Below, one piece after another: positions 33,986-42,601 of a stretch of 42,670 bases of DNA. The DNA comes from Anaerolineales bacterium (GTDB lineage Bacteria; Chloroflexota; Anaerolineae; CG2-30-64-16): contig JADGQF010000008.1 in NCBI GenBank assembly GCA_017882045.1, forward strand, positions 1-42,670, read 5' to 3'. Each line of letters starts with the position of its first letter. The stretch's first letter is position 1. Made by a program: the position numbers and the translations under genes. The notes beneath the pieces were generated by a model, which saw nothing but the letters and a program-made list of their open reading frames with translations, was not told where the DNA came from and did not search any database.

Positions 33986-34036
33986 GAACCATTCCTCCGC
34001 GAGACGCTGCCGCTGTTCACAAGCTGTCTGTCGCTT

Positions 34037-34065
34037 AGTGTAACACGCCGCGCGCGCAGCGCCAA
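34037..34065 (-). promoter_or_regulatory. Promoter of the DNA methyltransferase gene
   Basis: On the minus strand TTGGCG (34060-34065), 17 bp, TACACT (34037-34042). It gives a leader of about 45 nt to ATG 33985 with the GGAGG site. Confidence 0.55.
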
Positions 34066-34089
34066 TACCGCAGGGGTGACGTTGGCCGG

Positions 34090-34740
34090 TTACGGCAATT
34101 CCAGACGGAACCCATAGCCGCGCACGGTCACAATGAAGTCGTGCTTCGGTTGCAGCTCACGCAGACGTAGGCGCAGGCGGTGCACGAGGGCATTGATGGC
34201 ATCGTCCGAGATGCCGCTGGCTTCTTCTCCCGGCCAGACGGCATGGATTACCTCGTCCCGGTTGTAAGCGCGGCCCGGCTCGCTCAGCAGGAGAGCCAGA
34301 AAATCGTACTGGACCTGCGACAGGGGTGGGTCCAGGCGCTCCCCGCGCACCCGCAGGTCGCGCGTCTCGGGCGTCAGCTCCAGCGGCCGCACCCTCTGCC
34401 CGGGTAATGGGGCGGTGGCGGCATAGTCGACGAAAGTGAGGACGTGCAAGGGCGCGACGCTGATCTGGTCGCCGTCCACCAGCGGATGCGGCGCGCTGAT
34501 CAGGCGGCCGTTGAGGTAGGTGCCGTTCTTGGATCCCAGGTCGTGGATTGTATAGGTCAGGCCCTCACGCCGGACTTCGGCGTGGTAGCGCGAGACCCAG
34601 CGATCCTCCACCACGACGTCGTTATCCGGCCAACGTCCGATGCGCACCACCGTCTTGTTGAGCGTCCACTGCTGGCGGATGATCCCACCCTCAAAACGCA
34701 CCAGCAAGGCCGATTCGCTGCCGTTCTCCGTGATTGACAT
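34090..34740 (-). CDS. FHA-winged helix transcription regulator
   Basis: 216 residues. FHA domain at about 30-98: [24 protein letters not shown] and [12 protein letters not shown] hold the Arg, Ser, His and Asn residues that read phosphothreonine. From about 130 an OmpR/PhoB-type winged helix follows: [40 protein letters not shown] and [12 protein letters not shown]. There is no receiver or BTAD domain. This resembles EmbR with the domain order reversed. It would be switched by Thr phosphorylation, most likely by the kinase encoded 84 bp away and divergent. GAGGAG stands four bases before ATG 34740. A TAAAAT at 34774-34779 may be its -10, with a poor -35. Confidence 0.93.
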   Translation of the reverse strand: MSITENGSESALLVRFEGGIIRQQWTLNKTVVRIGRWPDNDVVVEDRWVSRYHAEVRREGLTYTIHDLGSKNGTYLNGRLISAPHPLVDGDQISVAPLHVLTFVDYAATAPLPGQRVRPLELTPETRDLRVRGERLDPPLSQVQYDFLALLLSEPGRAYNRDEVIHAVWPGEEASGISDDAINALVHRLRLRLRELQPKHDFIVTVRGYGFRLELP

Positions 34741-34787
34741 GAAACTCCTCAGAACGCGACGACGGAAGATGGCATTTTACGCGAGGT

Positions 34788-34816
34788 TTGACACTCTCCC
34801 CATTTGCCCGTTAAAC
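34788..34816 (+). promoter_or_regulatory. Promoter of the Ser/Thr kinase gene, leaderless geometry
   Basis: TTGACA (34788-34793), 17 bp, TTAAAC (34811-34816). Transcription would start at about 34823-34825, on or next to GTG 34825, where no usable ribosome site exists. It overlaps the upstream region of the divergent FHA regulator. Confidence 0.55.
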
Positions 34817-34824
34817 TAAGGACC

Positions 34825-35823
34825 GTGTCCAACTCTCTCTCCGCTGGCAGTGTCATCCGCGAGCGCTACCAGGTCGAAGCCCTGATCGGGCAGGGCGGCA
34901 TGGGCGCCGTCTACCGCGTGGCCGACTTGCGTCTGCCGGGGCGTACTTGCGCGCTCAAGGTGCTGCAGACGCAGCTACGCGGCCTGGCGGTCGAAGGGGA
35001 ATTTGGCGACGGGCGCCGGCAGTTTCTGGTCGAGGCCAACACCCTCGCTCGCCTGGACCACCCCAATCTGCCGAAAGTCTCCGACTACTTTGCCCTGGAA
35101 GACTACGACTGCCTGGTGATGGACTATGTACCCGGCCAGGACTTGCAGCAGTGCATCCAGGAGGCGCGCCGCCAGGGGCGCTTCCTGCCGGTAGCAGACG
35201 TGCTCGCCTGGACGGCACAATTGTGTGACGTGCTGGCCTATCTGCACGAGCAGCAGCCGCCGGTGATCCACGGCGATATCAAGCCCGCCAATATTAAACT
35301 GACCTCAGACGGGCGTGTCAAGCTGGTCGACTTCGGCCTCGTGCGCCCGGGTGACCCCGAGGACCCGCGCACTTTGACGGGTTTCGGCTTGCGTGGGGTC
35401 GCCTCGTTGCCCTATGCGGCCCTGGAGCAATACGCCGGCCCTGGCGGTCGGGTGGACGCGCGCACGGACCTCTACAGCCTGGGCGCCACGCTATATCACC
35501 TGGTGACCAACCGGCCGCCGGCCAGTGCCCACGAACGTTTCCTCGACCCGGCTAACCTGCTGCCCCCCTGCCAGGTCAACCCGGCCTTGCCCGGCAGCGT
35601 GCAGCAGGCAATCCTTACGGCCATGCAACCGCATCCCAAGGACCGCCCGGCGTCCGTCGCGGCCTGGCGCAAGCTGCTGGCAAGCCCCGATCTGCCGGTG
35701 CGGAGCGCTGCCCTCGCAGACACGCCGGAGCCCGCGCGCACGGTCTGGCTGGCAAACCGCTGGTATGCGCTCCTGGCCGGCCTGCTCGTTCTCGCCGCGC
35801 TCATCCTCACGTTTCTGCGCTAA
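34825..35823 (+). CDS. Membrane-anchored eukaryotic-like Ser/Thr protein kinase
   Basis: 332 residues. Kinase domain 12-285: glycine loop IGQGGMGAVY, Lys45 in CALKVL, Glu70, catalytic loop VIHGDIKPANIKL with Asp151, and VDFG with Asp169. HRD is HGD, so the arginine that binds a phosphorylated activation loop is missing and the enzyme may not need loop phosphorylation. A single C-terminal TM helix (313-331, YALLAGLLVLAALILTF) ends in Arg with almost no outside part, so signals must be sensed inside or in the membrane. GTG 34825 is preferred; TTG 34804 lies within the promoter. The divergent FHA regulator is the obvious target. Confidence 0.92.
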   Translation: MSNSLSAGSVIRERYQVEALIGQGGMGAVYRVADLRLPGRTCALKVLQTQLRGLAVEGEFGDGRRQFLVEANTLARLDHPNLPKVSDYFALEDYDCLVMDYVPGQDLQQCIQEARRQGRFLPVADVLAWTAQLCDVLAYLHEQQPPVIHGDIKPANIKLTSDGRVKLVDFGLVRPGDPEDPRTLTGFGLRGVASLPYAALEQYAGPGGRVDARTDLYSLGATLYHLVTNRPPASAHERFLDPANLLPPCQVNPALPGSVQQAILTAMQPHPKDRPASVAAWRKLLASPDLPVRSAALADTPEPARTVWLANRWYALLAGLLVLAALILTFLR

Positions 35824-35843
35824 CCTTTGCGTCCGCTGGGGTT

Positions 35844-38792
35844 CTATGCGTGTCTCTCGACCGCGCCGGCGCGCGCCAGGGGCAGGGTGACCAACCCGCC
35901 AAGCAGCGCCAGGCCGCCGGCTGCAGGGGGGATCTGCCACGCACCGGGCAGCAGCAGGAGGTACAGGATATAGCCGGCCATCCCGCCGCTGATGCACAGC
36001 AACGCCCAACGCACGCGGTGCGCCGGTCGCGCGGCTCGCAGCCCCAGCAACACGAAACCCAGCAACCCGGCCATGGCCATGCCGAGCAGAGCCAGCAGCA
36101 ATCTGCCGGCCCTCGGCCCGAGCGGCAGATTTTCTCCGCCGCTCCCGCCGGGCGACGCTGGCGTCGGGCCGGCGGGTGACGCCGCGGGGGTGACTGTGGC
36201 AGGCTCCGGGACCGGTGAGGGCGTCTGGCTCGCCGTCGCCGTGGGCGTCGGCGGGGGCATCAGCAGCAGGCGCGGACCCTCACCGCGCGCCGAGTCGCCG
36301 CTGCGGGCGCTGAAGACGACGGTGCCTGGTTGGCGCAGGCTGAAGGACACCTGGGCCAGCCCGGCCTTCGTCAGCGCTCCGATAGCGGGCAAATACTGGT
36401 TGCCGGACTCGTAGGCGGCCTCGAAGGTGACTTCCGTCCCGTCGGGCACCAGGTTGCCGTTGTCGTCGATCAAGGGGCCGGCTTGCAGACGCACCGCGGC
36501 GGGGGCCTGCAGGGACTCGCCGCCTGCCGGCTCAAGCAAGCTGATCTCGATCGGCCGGGCCGGGTCAGGCGCGAGTTGGCGCAGCAAGTCGTAGTTGATG
36601 CCTTCGACGTTCACCGGCGAGTGCCCGCGCGGCACGAATTCCCCGAAGAGCGCGCGCACTACCGCCTCGATCGAGGGCGGGGTCTTGCTGTACGCGGCCA
36701 GGTAGAGCGTGAGCTTGCTGATCTGGGTGGTGTCCAGGTAATAAGGTGCATTGAAGGCCAGCACCACCAGCCGGGTGTCGCTCAGGCGGCCGTCGCCATT
36801 GTCGAGGAAGACCCGCACGGCGTCGGCGTTGGCGTCGCGGTCGGTATTACGCATGGCAAAGATGACCCATTTGGCCTGTTCGAGCAGATTCGTGACATCC
36901 GGCCGCGGCGTGGGCGCGGGAGCCGGCTGCGCGGCCGCCGGAGCGGCGGGCGGAGCAGCCGGTTGTACCGTCGGCGTGATCGCCTGGCTACCCTCCAGCA
37001 GTTGGGCCATGTGCGCTTTCAGGTCCATGAACGAGATACTGTGGATGCGCGCCGGGTCGACCTGGCCGGTGCCGCCCGGTCCGTACAGGCGCAGGATGGC
37101 GTCCTGCACGGCAGTCACGGACAGCGGCTCGTACCATGGGCATTCCGGATCGCGGCACTCCTTCACTTGTTCGGAATCGGTGACGATCAGCACGTTCTCA
37201 TTGCGGCGCGGCGGCGTGGGCAGGGTAGCGCCCTGCGGATAGAGCAGGGTCACCGCCTCGCGCGCGATCCTGTTGACAACGGCCGTCCCCTGCCCGGTCA
37301 CCTTGAGAGCGGTGTCGGGCGCCACTTTGACTGCCTGGGGCACGAACTTGCCGCCGTAGAGCTTGATCTTGAGACGCAGGATGCGCGTGACGGCCTCTTC
37401 CACGCGTTGGTGGAACTGCGGGTTAGCCTGGTACTCTTCCTGGAAATAAGCGATCGTATCCGCCAGATTGGCGGTTTGCAGGCTCGCTGCCTGCGGACGA
37501 GCGAACTGGTCGATGCTCAGCAAGTCGTTGCCGGCCATCAGCGCTTCCTTGGCGACCTGTCTGTGCGGGAAGGTCTTCTCACTCGGGTCGAAGTATTTGG
37601 CGACAGCGGGCACGCCCAGCGCGTCGCTGACGATCAAGCCGTTGTCGCGCCAGCGGGCAAACTCGGGCAGGCCCAAGATGCTGTCCATTCCCGCCTCATC
37701 GAAGCTGATAGGCGCGGTAAACTGGCGAATGTTGCCCTGCAGACCGCGGTAGCGGATGTGCGAGGTCATCATCGCGTCGGTGACCGCGCAGTCGCCGACC
37801 GATTCGGCGCCCGTTACGGCGAAGAAGGGCGGCAGCTCGATGCGCTTCAGCTCGGTCAACGACTTGTCGACGGTCGCAATCTCCTGATCGGGCAGGCGAT
37901 CGCTGCCGCCGTGGCCGGGGAAATGCTTGGCGACCGTCGCCACGCGCCCCTGCCCGCCGGCGTGTACCCCGCAAACGTAAGCCCGGCCCATCTGCGCCAC
38001 CCACCACGGATCGCCGCCGAACGTGCGGGTGCCCATGTCGCCGCTGCCCGTCGGGTGGGGGTTATTGAGCACGTCCACGTCGGGACCCAGCAGCAGGTTG
38101 ACGCCCAGGGCGGCCAGTTCTCGCCCGGCGATCTCGCCGACCGCCCTGGCGTTGTCCGGGTTCCAGGTCGCGCCCATCGTCATCGCGTCAGGCAGGAGAG
38201 TCATGCCGCCTGTCACGCGCGTGTAAGGATAGGCGTCCCCCTCGTGATCCAGCGCGACGAAAAGCGGCACCCCTTCACTCTGTAGCGCGACCGCTTGTAA
38301 CGCATCCGTCAAAGTGGCGATCTGTTTCGGCGTCGTGGCGTCGTTGATGAAGTTGTGATTGGTGGAACTGACGATAATCCCGCCCACGTGCTGATCACGG
38401 ACCAGCTTGCCGATGTCGCTGTCCGGCCCGATGTCTCGGTCGCCATAGCTGGTCAGGAAGAGCTGGCCGATCTTCTGCTCCGGGGTCAGCCGTTGCATGA
38501 GCGCGGCGACCGGATCGGCCGCGCCCGCCGGTGAGACTGTCACTGTCGCGCTGGCGGCTACCGTGGGCGCGGGGGTTTCCTCAAGCGTGGATGAAGGTGT
38601 ATTCTGTGTGGGAGCGCTCAGCCCGCCCATCGCGGCCGCCGCGGCGGGCGCAGCGGCGAGCAACGAGGCGCCCGCGCCAGGGAGCGGCAAGGCCAGCGAT
38701 AGGGCGAGCCAGGCGGCCAACAACCACCAGGATGGATGGCGCGTGCCAGGAGCGCCCGTAGTAGCGGGGCCTTGCGAAACTTTCACAAACAC
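35844..38792 (-). CDS. Membrane-anchored GH3 glycosidase (beta-N-acetylhexosaminidase-like)
   Basis: 982 residues. Signal anchor at 22-50 (SWWLLAAWLALSLALPLPG), then a low-complexity linker. GH3 barrel from about 90: KIGQLFLTSYG, VGGIIVSSTNHNF, ALDHEGDAYPYTRV, KHFPGHGGSD (about 289-298) and GLIVSDALG with the likely nucleophile Asp near 392. KHFPGHG is the NagZ signature, but the His/Asp pair in the D-x-H loop is not clear (GHGGSDRLPDQEIAT), so other beta-glycosides are possible. A second alpha/beta domain and a beta-sandwich with a Pro/Thr-rich stalk follow; three TM helices lie at the end (about 905-975). No ribosome site at GTG 38792 or GTG 38786; it is 16 bp after an upstream gene and probably coupled. 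Confidence 0.88.
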   Translation of the reverse strand: MFVKVSQGPATTGAPGTRHPSWWLLAAWLALSLALPLPGAGASLLAAAPAAAAAMGGLSAPTQNTPSSTLEETPAPTVAASATVTVSPAGAADPVAALMQRLTPEQKIGQLFLTSYGDRDIGPDSDIGKLVRDQHVGGIIVSSTNHNFINDATTPKQIATLTDALQAVALQSEGVPLFVALDHEGDAYPYTRVTGGMTLLPDAMTMGATWNPDNARAVGEIAGRELAALGVNLLLGPDVDVLNNPHPTGSGDMGTRTFGGDPWWVAQMGRAYVCGVHAGGQGRVATVAKHFPGHGGSDRLPDQEIATVDKSLTELKRIELPPFFAVTGAESVGDCAVTDAMMTSHIRYRGLQGNIRQFTAPISFDEAGMDSILGLPEFARWRDNGLIVSDALGVPAVAKYFDPSEKTFPHRQVAKEALMAGNDLLSIDQFARPQAASLQTANLADTIAYFQEEYQANPQFHQRVEEAVTRILRLKIKLYGGKFVPQAVKVAPDTALKVTGQGTAVVNRIAREAVTLLYPQGATLPTPPRRNENVLIVTDSEQVKECRDPECPWYEPLSVTAVQDAILRLYGPGGTGQVDPARIHSISFMDLKAHMAQLLEGSQAITPTVQPAAPPAAPAAAQPAPAPTPRPDVTNLLEQAKWVIFAMRNTDRDANADAVRVFLDNGDGRLSDTRLVVLAFNAPYYLDTTQISKLTLYLAAYSKTPPSIEAVVRALFGEFVPRGHSPVNVEGINYDLLRQLAPDPARPIEISLLEPAGGESLQAPAAVRLQAGPLIDDNGNLVPDGTEVTFEAAYESGNQYLPAIGALTKAGLAQVSFSLRQPGTVVFSARSGDSARGEGPRLLLMPPPTPTATASQTPSPVPEPATVTPAASPAGPTPASPGGSGGENLPLGPRAGRLLLALLGMAMAGLLGFVLLGLRAARPAHRVRWALLCISGGMAGYILYLLLLPGAWQIPPAAGGLALLGGLVTLPLARAGAVERHA

Positions 38793-38808
38793 TCGTCGTG
38801 ACGATAGG

Positions 38809-39225
38809 TTACTGGTTCAGACGTGCCACAGGGCGCGGCGCAACCAGGAAATAGCCGAAGCCGATCGCCAGCAGCAGATAGATGACGATCGCGATCCCGC
38901 CAACCACACTGGCCCAGATCGACAGCTGCTGGATAAGCATAATCACGCAACCGAGGGCGTTGGCGAGAAAGAAAGCCAGGTTGATCTCGAAGCGGACGGC
39001 CGATTCGCAGAACTGGCTGCCGGCGTACGCCACCAGGCCAAAACCTACCAGCGTCACGCCCAGGAGACGGACGAAGGTGCCGGCCGTCCAAAACCACATC
39101 ATGTTTTGCTGCGGGATCGTGTTGAGGCCGGAGGCCAGGAGAATGGCCGGCCCCCAGAGTGCGAAAGCGATCCCGAACACCAGGGCCACAACCGCATTGA
39201 TGAGCATCAGGGTCTGCAGCTTCAT
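38809..39225 (-). CDS. Small four-helix membrane protein of unknown function
   Basis: 138 residues, four predicted TM helices: 8-32, 44-68, 82-105 and 108-130. No catalytic motif; single Cys residues in FCESAV and LGCVI. I do not recognise a named family. GGAGG lies six bases before ATG 39225, a strong promoter is at 39264-39292, and GH3 follows after 16 bp, so this is the lead gene of a two-gene operon. It might help insert or regulate the GH3 protein, but nothing in the sequence proves this. Confidence 0.8.
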   Translation of the reverse strand: MKLQTLMLINAVVALVFGIAFALWGPAILLASGLNTIPQQNMMWFWTAGTFVRLLGVTLVGFGLVAYAGSQFCESAVRFEINLAFFLANALGCVIMLIQQLSIWASVVGGIAIVIYLLLAIGFGYFLVAPRPVARLNQ

Positions 39226-39263
39226 TGCTTGCCTCCTTCAACTAATCGTCCGGACCTTGGCTC

Positions 39264-39292
39264 ATGATACGGCAATTGCGGCAAGTTGACAA
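39264..39292 (-). promoter_or_regulatory. Promoter of the DUF membrane protein-GH3 operon
   Basis: On the minus strand TTGTCA (39287-39292), 17 bp, TATCAT (39264-39269), with a leader of about 32 nt to ATG 39225. The rest of the 39293-39374 spacer shows no clear feature. Confidence 0.65.
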
Positions 39293-39374
39293 GTTAGCTC
39301 ACTATAGCCAGCAGGGCAGTTACTACCTGGATGGGTTCGCCTCTCACGTAGCGCTCTCCGCCTTGGGACTAAGA

Positions 39375-39725
39375 CTACTCCGCCGATCCACCATGGGCTT
39401 TGTGCCCACTGTCCTCTCTCTGGAGCGAAGGTCCGCTCTCTCCACCGGCCTGATTGCCCGTCTGCGCCGGTTGCCGGCTCAGTTCGACTGAGTCATCCAC
39501 CAGGCCCGACCAGCGGAACGTGCTGGCCCTCGGCCCGGCGATCAGCCGGGCGCCGGACGCAACAAACAGGCGGGCAACTGAAGGCGTGGGCGCGCCTTTT
39601 AGCGCCGGCCCTTCATAGCTCCTCAGCGCCGACGGCGAAGAGCGCGCCAGCCCGAAGACCGCGATCAGGATCAGGCCGGTTATGAATATGCGGAGCAGGC
39701 TGTCCAGGCTCACGAAACGTATCAT
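39375..39725 (-). CDS. Small single-pass membrane protein downstream of ECF sigma
   Basis: 116 residues. N-terminal TM helix at about 8-24 (SLLRIFITGLILIAVFGLA), then an exported region with GARLIAGPRASTFRWSGLVD and a Gln/Gly/Ser-rich tail. GGAGGAG lies directly before ATG 39725, and it starts 62 bp after the sigma gene, in the place where an anti-sigma is usual. However, there is no zinc-finger motif and no cytoplasmic domain, so it is not a standard anti-sigma. Function unknown. Confidence 0.65.
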   Translation of the reverse strand: MIRFVSLDSLLRIFITGLILIAVFGLARSSPSALRSYEGPALKGAPTPSVARLFVASGARLIAGPRASTFRWSGLVDDSVELSRQPAQTGNQAGGESGPSLQREDSGHKAHGGSAE

Positions 39726-39787
39726 GACTCTCCTCCCGATTAATGACGCCCGGCCGCCCCTTCGGGTTCCCGGTAACACCCTCTTAA

Positions 39788-40402
39788 TCAACGCTCGCTG
39801 CCGCTCCACAGTACTGTCTGGGCAGAGTACTGCCTGGGCAAAAGCTCTTTATGCCCCAGAAGGAAGTCGCGCAGGTGTGCACGCGCCCGGCTCAGGCGCG
39901 ATTTGACCGTTCCCATCGGCATCCCGGTGGCGTCGGCGATCTCCTCGTAGGTCAGGCCTTCCACATCCGATAACAGCACCACCGTGCGTTGGTCAGCCGG
40001 CAAAGCGTGAATGGCGCGCTGGATCAGTTGCCCCAATTCCCGACGCTCGGCGTATTCCGCCGGGCGTTCGCTCCGGTCCACCAACCAGGCTGCCCACTCG
40101 GCCGCGCTATCGTCGTCGTCCAACGACTGGGCCGGGCGCCGCCGGCGCGCGCGCAACTGGTCGTAGCAGGTATTGGTGAGGACGCGCAGGAGCCAGGCCC
40201 TGAACGAGCCTCCCCGGTAGCTGTTTATCGAGCGGTAGGCTTTGAGAAAACTGTCCTGTGTGGCATCGGCCGCGCCGTCGGCGTTGCCCAGGATGTGATA
40301 GGCCACGTTGTAGGCGAGCCCCTGGTATTCGAGCACCAATTGATTGAATGCCCGCAGGTCGCCCTGCTGAGCCGCCGTCACCAACACATCGTCCCGGTCC
40401 AT
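39788..40402 (-). CDS. ECF-type RNA polymerase sigma factor (RpoE/SigW-like)
   Basis: 204 residues. Region 2: FNQLVLEYQGLAYNVAYHIL then AADATQDSFLKAYRSINSYR and FRAWLLRVLTNTCYDQLR. Region 4: LPADQRTVVLLSDVEGLTYE then EIADATGMPMGTVKSRLSRA. An acidic linker (SLDDDDSAAEWAAW) joins them. ATG 40402 has GGGAGA at nine bases; GTG 40408 is too close to it. The gene is followed by a small membrane protein instead of a normal anti-sigma, so its control is unclear. Confidence 0.93.
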   Translation of the reverse strand: MDRDDVLVTAAQQGDLRAFNQLVLEYQGLAYNVAYHILGNADGAADATQDSFLKAYRSINSYRGGSFRAWLLRVLTNTCYDQLRARRRRPAQSLDDDDSAAEWAAWLVDRSERPAEYAERRELGQLIQRAIHALPADQRTVVLLSDVEGLTYEEIADATGMPMGTVKSRLSRARAHLRDFLLGHKELLPRQYSAQTVLWSGSER

Positions 40403-40531
40403 AGCCACTTCTCCCGATCCCTCGTTGTCCGCATTATCGCGCGGGAGTGAGCGGGGCGCTGGTCGCCGGTGTTTCTACTGGGTGACGTCTCGCTGACGGC
40501 GGGAGCGTAAGCTTTTCGTCAGGTTGGCCGG

Positions 40532-41146
40532 CTACATCTCCTGCTCGAACACGAACGGGTAGCGCTTGCGCGCATCCAGCATCGCCCGCCGGATGATCTC
40601 GTGCACTTTCTCGGGATCGATCACGTTGCGTAATACGGCCATGGGTTTGGACGGATCGGCGCTGCGCAATTGAATGTCGCCGAGGTTGAGCATCCGCTCG
40701 CTGACGCCCTGTGTATGGTCGACATCCTTGAGGCGAATGAACTCGATGTCCTCAGTGTTCCGGCCGACCAGGCCGGTGATGATGCGCACGCGCTCGTTGG
40801 TGATGATGTAGCGCTCGCGCAATGACAGGAACGGCCGTCCCTCCCACAGGACCTGTTCGCCACCGGCAGCCGGCGCGGCCGCCGCGCTACTTTGCGCCGC
40901 CGCGATAGCCGGGCTCACCGCTCCGGCCGCCGGGGTTGCGTCCTCAGCCGGCTCCTGCCCCGCGACCTCCACCGGCGCCTCCATTTCGGCGAGCATGGCA
41001 TCGAACTCTACCATGACGGCATCGGCGATCGTGTTGACCACTTTCTCCAGTTGATCCTTGGGGACCATCGCTAGATTGACGCCGCTCTGCGCCAGGGCCT
41101 GCCAGACGCGGCCGGCGATGCGGGTTTTCTGTGCTTCGAGAGACAT
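40532..41146 (-). CDS. Bacterial PH-domain protein with N-terminal helical part
   Basis: 204 residues. Residues 1-60 are helical (AGRVWQALAQSGVNLAMVPK, QLEKVVNTIADAVMVEFDAM), then an Ala/Pro linker. Residues 98-195 form a bacterial PH-like domain (bPH2): VLWEGRPFLSLRERYIITNE, RVRIITGLVGRNTEDIEFIR, VDHTQGVSERMLNLGDIQLR and PMAVLRNVIDPEKVHEIIRR. Such domains usually act in protein or membrane contact. There is no TM helix, unlike most bPH2 proteins. AAGGAG is eight bases before ATG 41146. It follows the M20 gene by 23 bp. Confidence 0.85.
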   Translation of the reverse strand: MSLEAQKTRIAGRVWQALAQSGVNLAMVPKDQLEKVVNTIADAVMVEFDAMLAEMEAPVEVAGQEPAEDATPAAGAVSPAIAAAQSSAAAAPAAGGEQVLWEGRPFLSLRERYIITNERVRIITGLVGRNTEDIEFIRLKDVDHTQGVSERMLNLGDIQLRSADPSKPMAVLRNVIDPEKVHEIIRRAMLDARKRYPFVFEQEM

Positions 41147-41169
41147 AAGAAATACTCCTTTCTGCAGTT

Positions 41170-42515
41170 CTACCGGGCTTCGACGCAAAGCTCGCGGATG
41201 ACATCGTAGACCATCTTCACGCCCAACACCAGGTTGTCGCTGGAGATACGCTCGTCGATGCCGTGGATGCGCCCGATATCGGGCGGGTCGAGCACCGCCG
41301 GGCTGAAGCCGTAGGCCGCGTAGCCCCGCTCGCGCCAGTAATGGCCGTCGGTGGCGCCGGCCATCAGCAACGGGAAGACCCCGGCGCCCGGGACGTGACG
41401 CGCGATCGCGCCTGCCACCGCGCTGTAGAACGGCCCGCTCAGCGGTGCGACCCCGGACGGCGCAGATATGTGAATGCTTTCGACCTTGACCCGCGGGTCG
41501 GCGACGTGTGCGACCAGCCAACTATGGAACTCTTCGGCCTTCGTGCGGGCAGCAGGCGGCAATCCAACTCGGCTTCGGCGCTCTCGGGGATGACGTTGGT
41601 CTTGTAGCCCGCGCGCAGCACCGTCAGGCTGACGGTATCGCGCAGCAGCGCGTTGACCATCTTGTTGGCCGTCAACTGTCCGGCGGCCACCCTTCTCACC
41701 AGGGGATTGCCCAGGTTGTTCAACAGGAGTGAGGTCGGGAATTTCTGCCCTGCCGCGACCGCACGGAACATGCCTGCTGTGATCTCCGTCAGGCGCACCG
41801 GACGCGGCGCGCTCAGCACCCGATCCACGGCCTTCAAAAGAGTGACCGTGGCGTTGTTGTCGTGCGGCATCGAGCCATGCCCCGGGTCGCCGCTGGCGGT
41901 CAAGCGCACCTGGTACACCTGCTTCTCGGCCACCGCTATGCCGTAGAGCACTTGCGGGCCGAACACGCCCCGGTTGCCGCCGGCCCCTTCGTCCCACACC
42001 CATTGCGGGTCGATTTCGCCGGCATATCGCTCGACGAACCAGCGCATGCCCTGGCTGCCGGCTTCCTCATCCGGAACTGCCAGGAACACTACCGGCCGGC
42101 GAAAGCGCGCGCCCTCCCGGACCAGCCTCTGCAGCGCGAGCAGGAACATGACCCCCAGGCTCTTGGTGTCGAGCGTGCCCCGGCCCCAGACAAAGCCGTC
42201 CGCGACGGCGCCGCTGAACGGCGGATAAGTCCACTGCGCCGGATCGGCGGCGACCACGTCCAGGTGATGGTTGACGACCAACGGCTTGAGCGCCTGCTCG
42301 CCAGGGATGCGCGCGACCAGCAGGCCGCGGCCGGGCAGCGGCTCGTGCACCGTCACGTCTTGCGTGATCCCTCGGCTCAATAACTGGTCGCACAGCCATT
42401 GCGCGGCGGCCATCTCCTGCCCGGGAGGATTGGTTGTGTCGAACTGGACGTAGCGACTCATCAGGGCGACAGCGTCGGCCCGCACCGTCTCCCAGTCGGC
42501 CGCGGTCTCGTGCAT
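41170..42515 (-). pseudogene. M20 family metallopeptidase with one frameshift
   Basis: ATG 42515 starts a normal M20 front: VVNHHLDVVAA (zinc His84, Asp86), GRGTLDTKSLG (bridging Asp116) and AVPDEEAGSQG (base Glu150, ligand Glu151), then the dimerisation domain with PGHGSMPHDNN. At about 41541-41555, after ELDCRLLPA, one base appears lost and the family continues in another frame (TKAEEFHSWLVAHVADPRVK to GIDERISSDNLVLGVKMVYD, stop 41170). Both halves together make a complete carboxypeptidase-type enzyme of about 448 residues. With only one single-base lesion in a GC run, a sequencing error is as likely as a true mutation. Confidence 0.85.
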
Positions 42516-42566
42516 GCTTCTGACCTCCTCTGGCTAGGCGGTCATCATAGCACCGGAAACTGCCTC

Positions 42567-42595
42567 TTGAAAATCAGGTGTCGTTCTGCTACAAT
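42567..42595 (+). promoter_or_regulatory. Sigma70 promoter at right edge, leaderless geometry
   Basis: TTGAAA (42567-42572), exactly 17 bp, TACAAT (42590-42595), then six bases and ATG 42602. Transcription is expected to start at the A of the ATG. Confidence 0.65.
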
Positions 42596-42601
42596 GTGAT
42601 C

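Noticed and set aside
36330-38285. 651-codon open frame on the plus strand opposite GH3
   Set aside because: Low-complexity, charged product without motifs. GH3 on the minus strand has its full set of signature segments.
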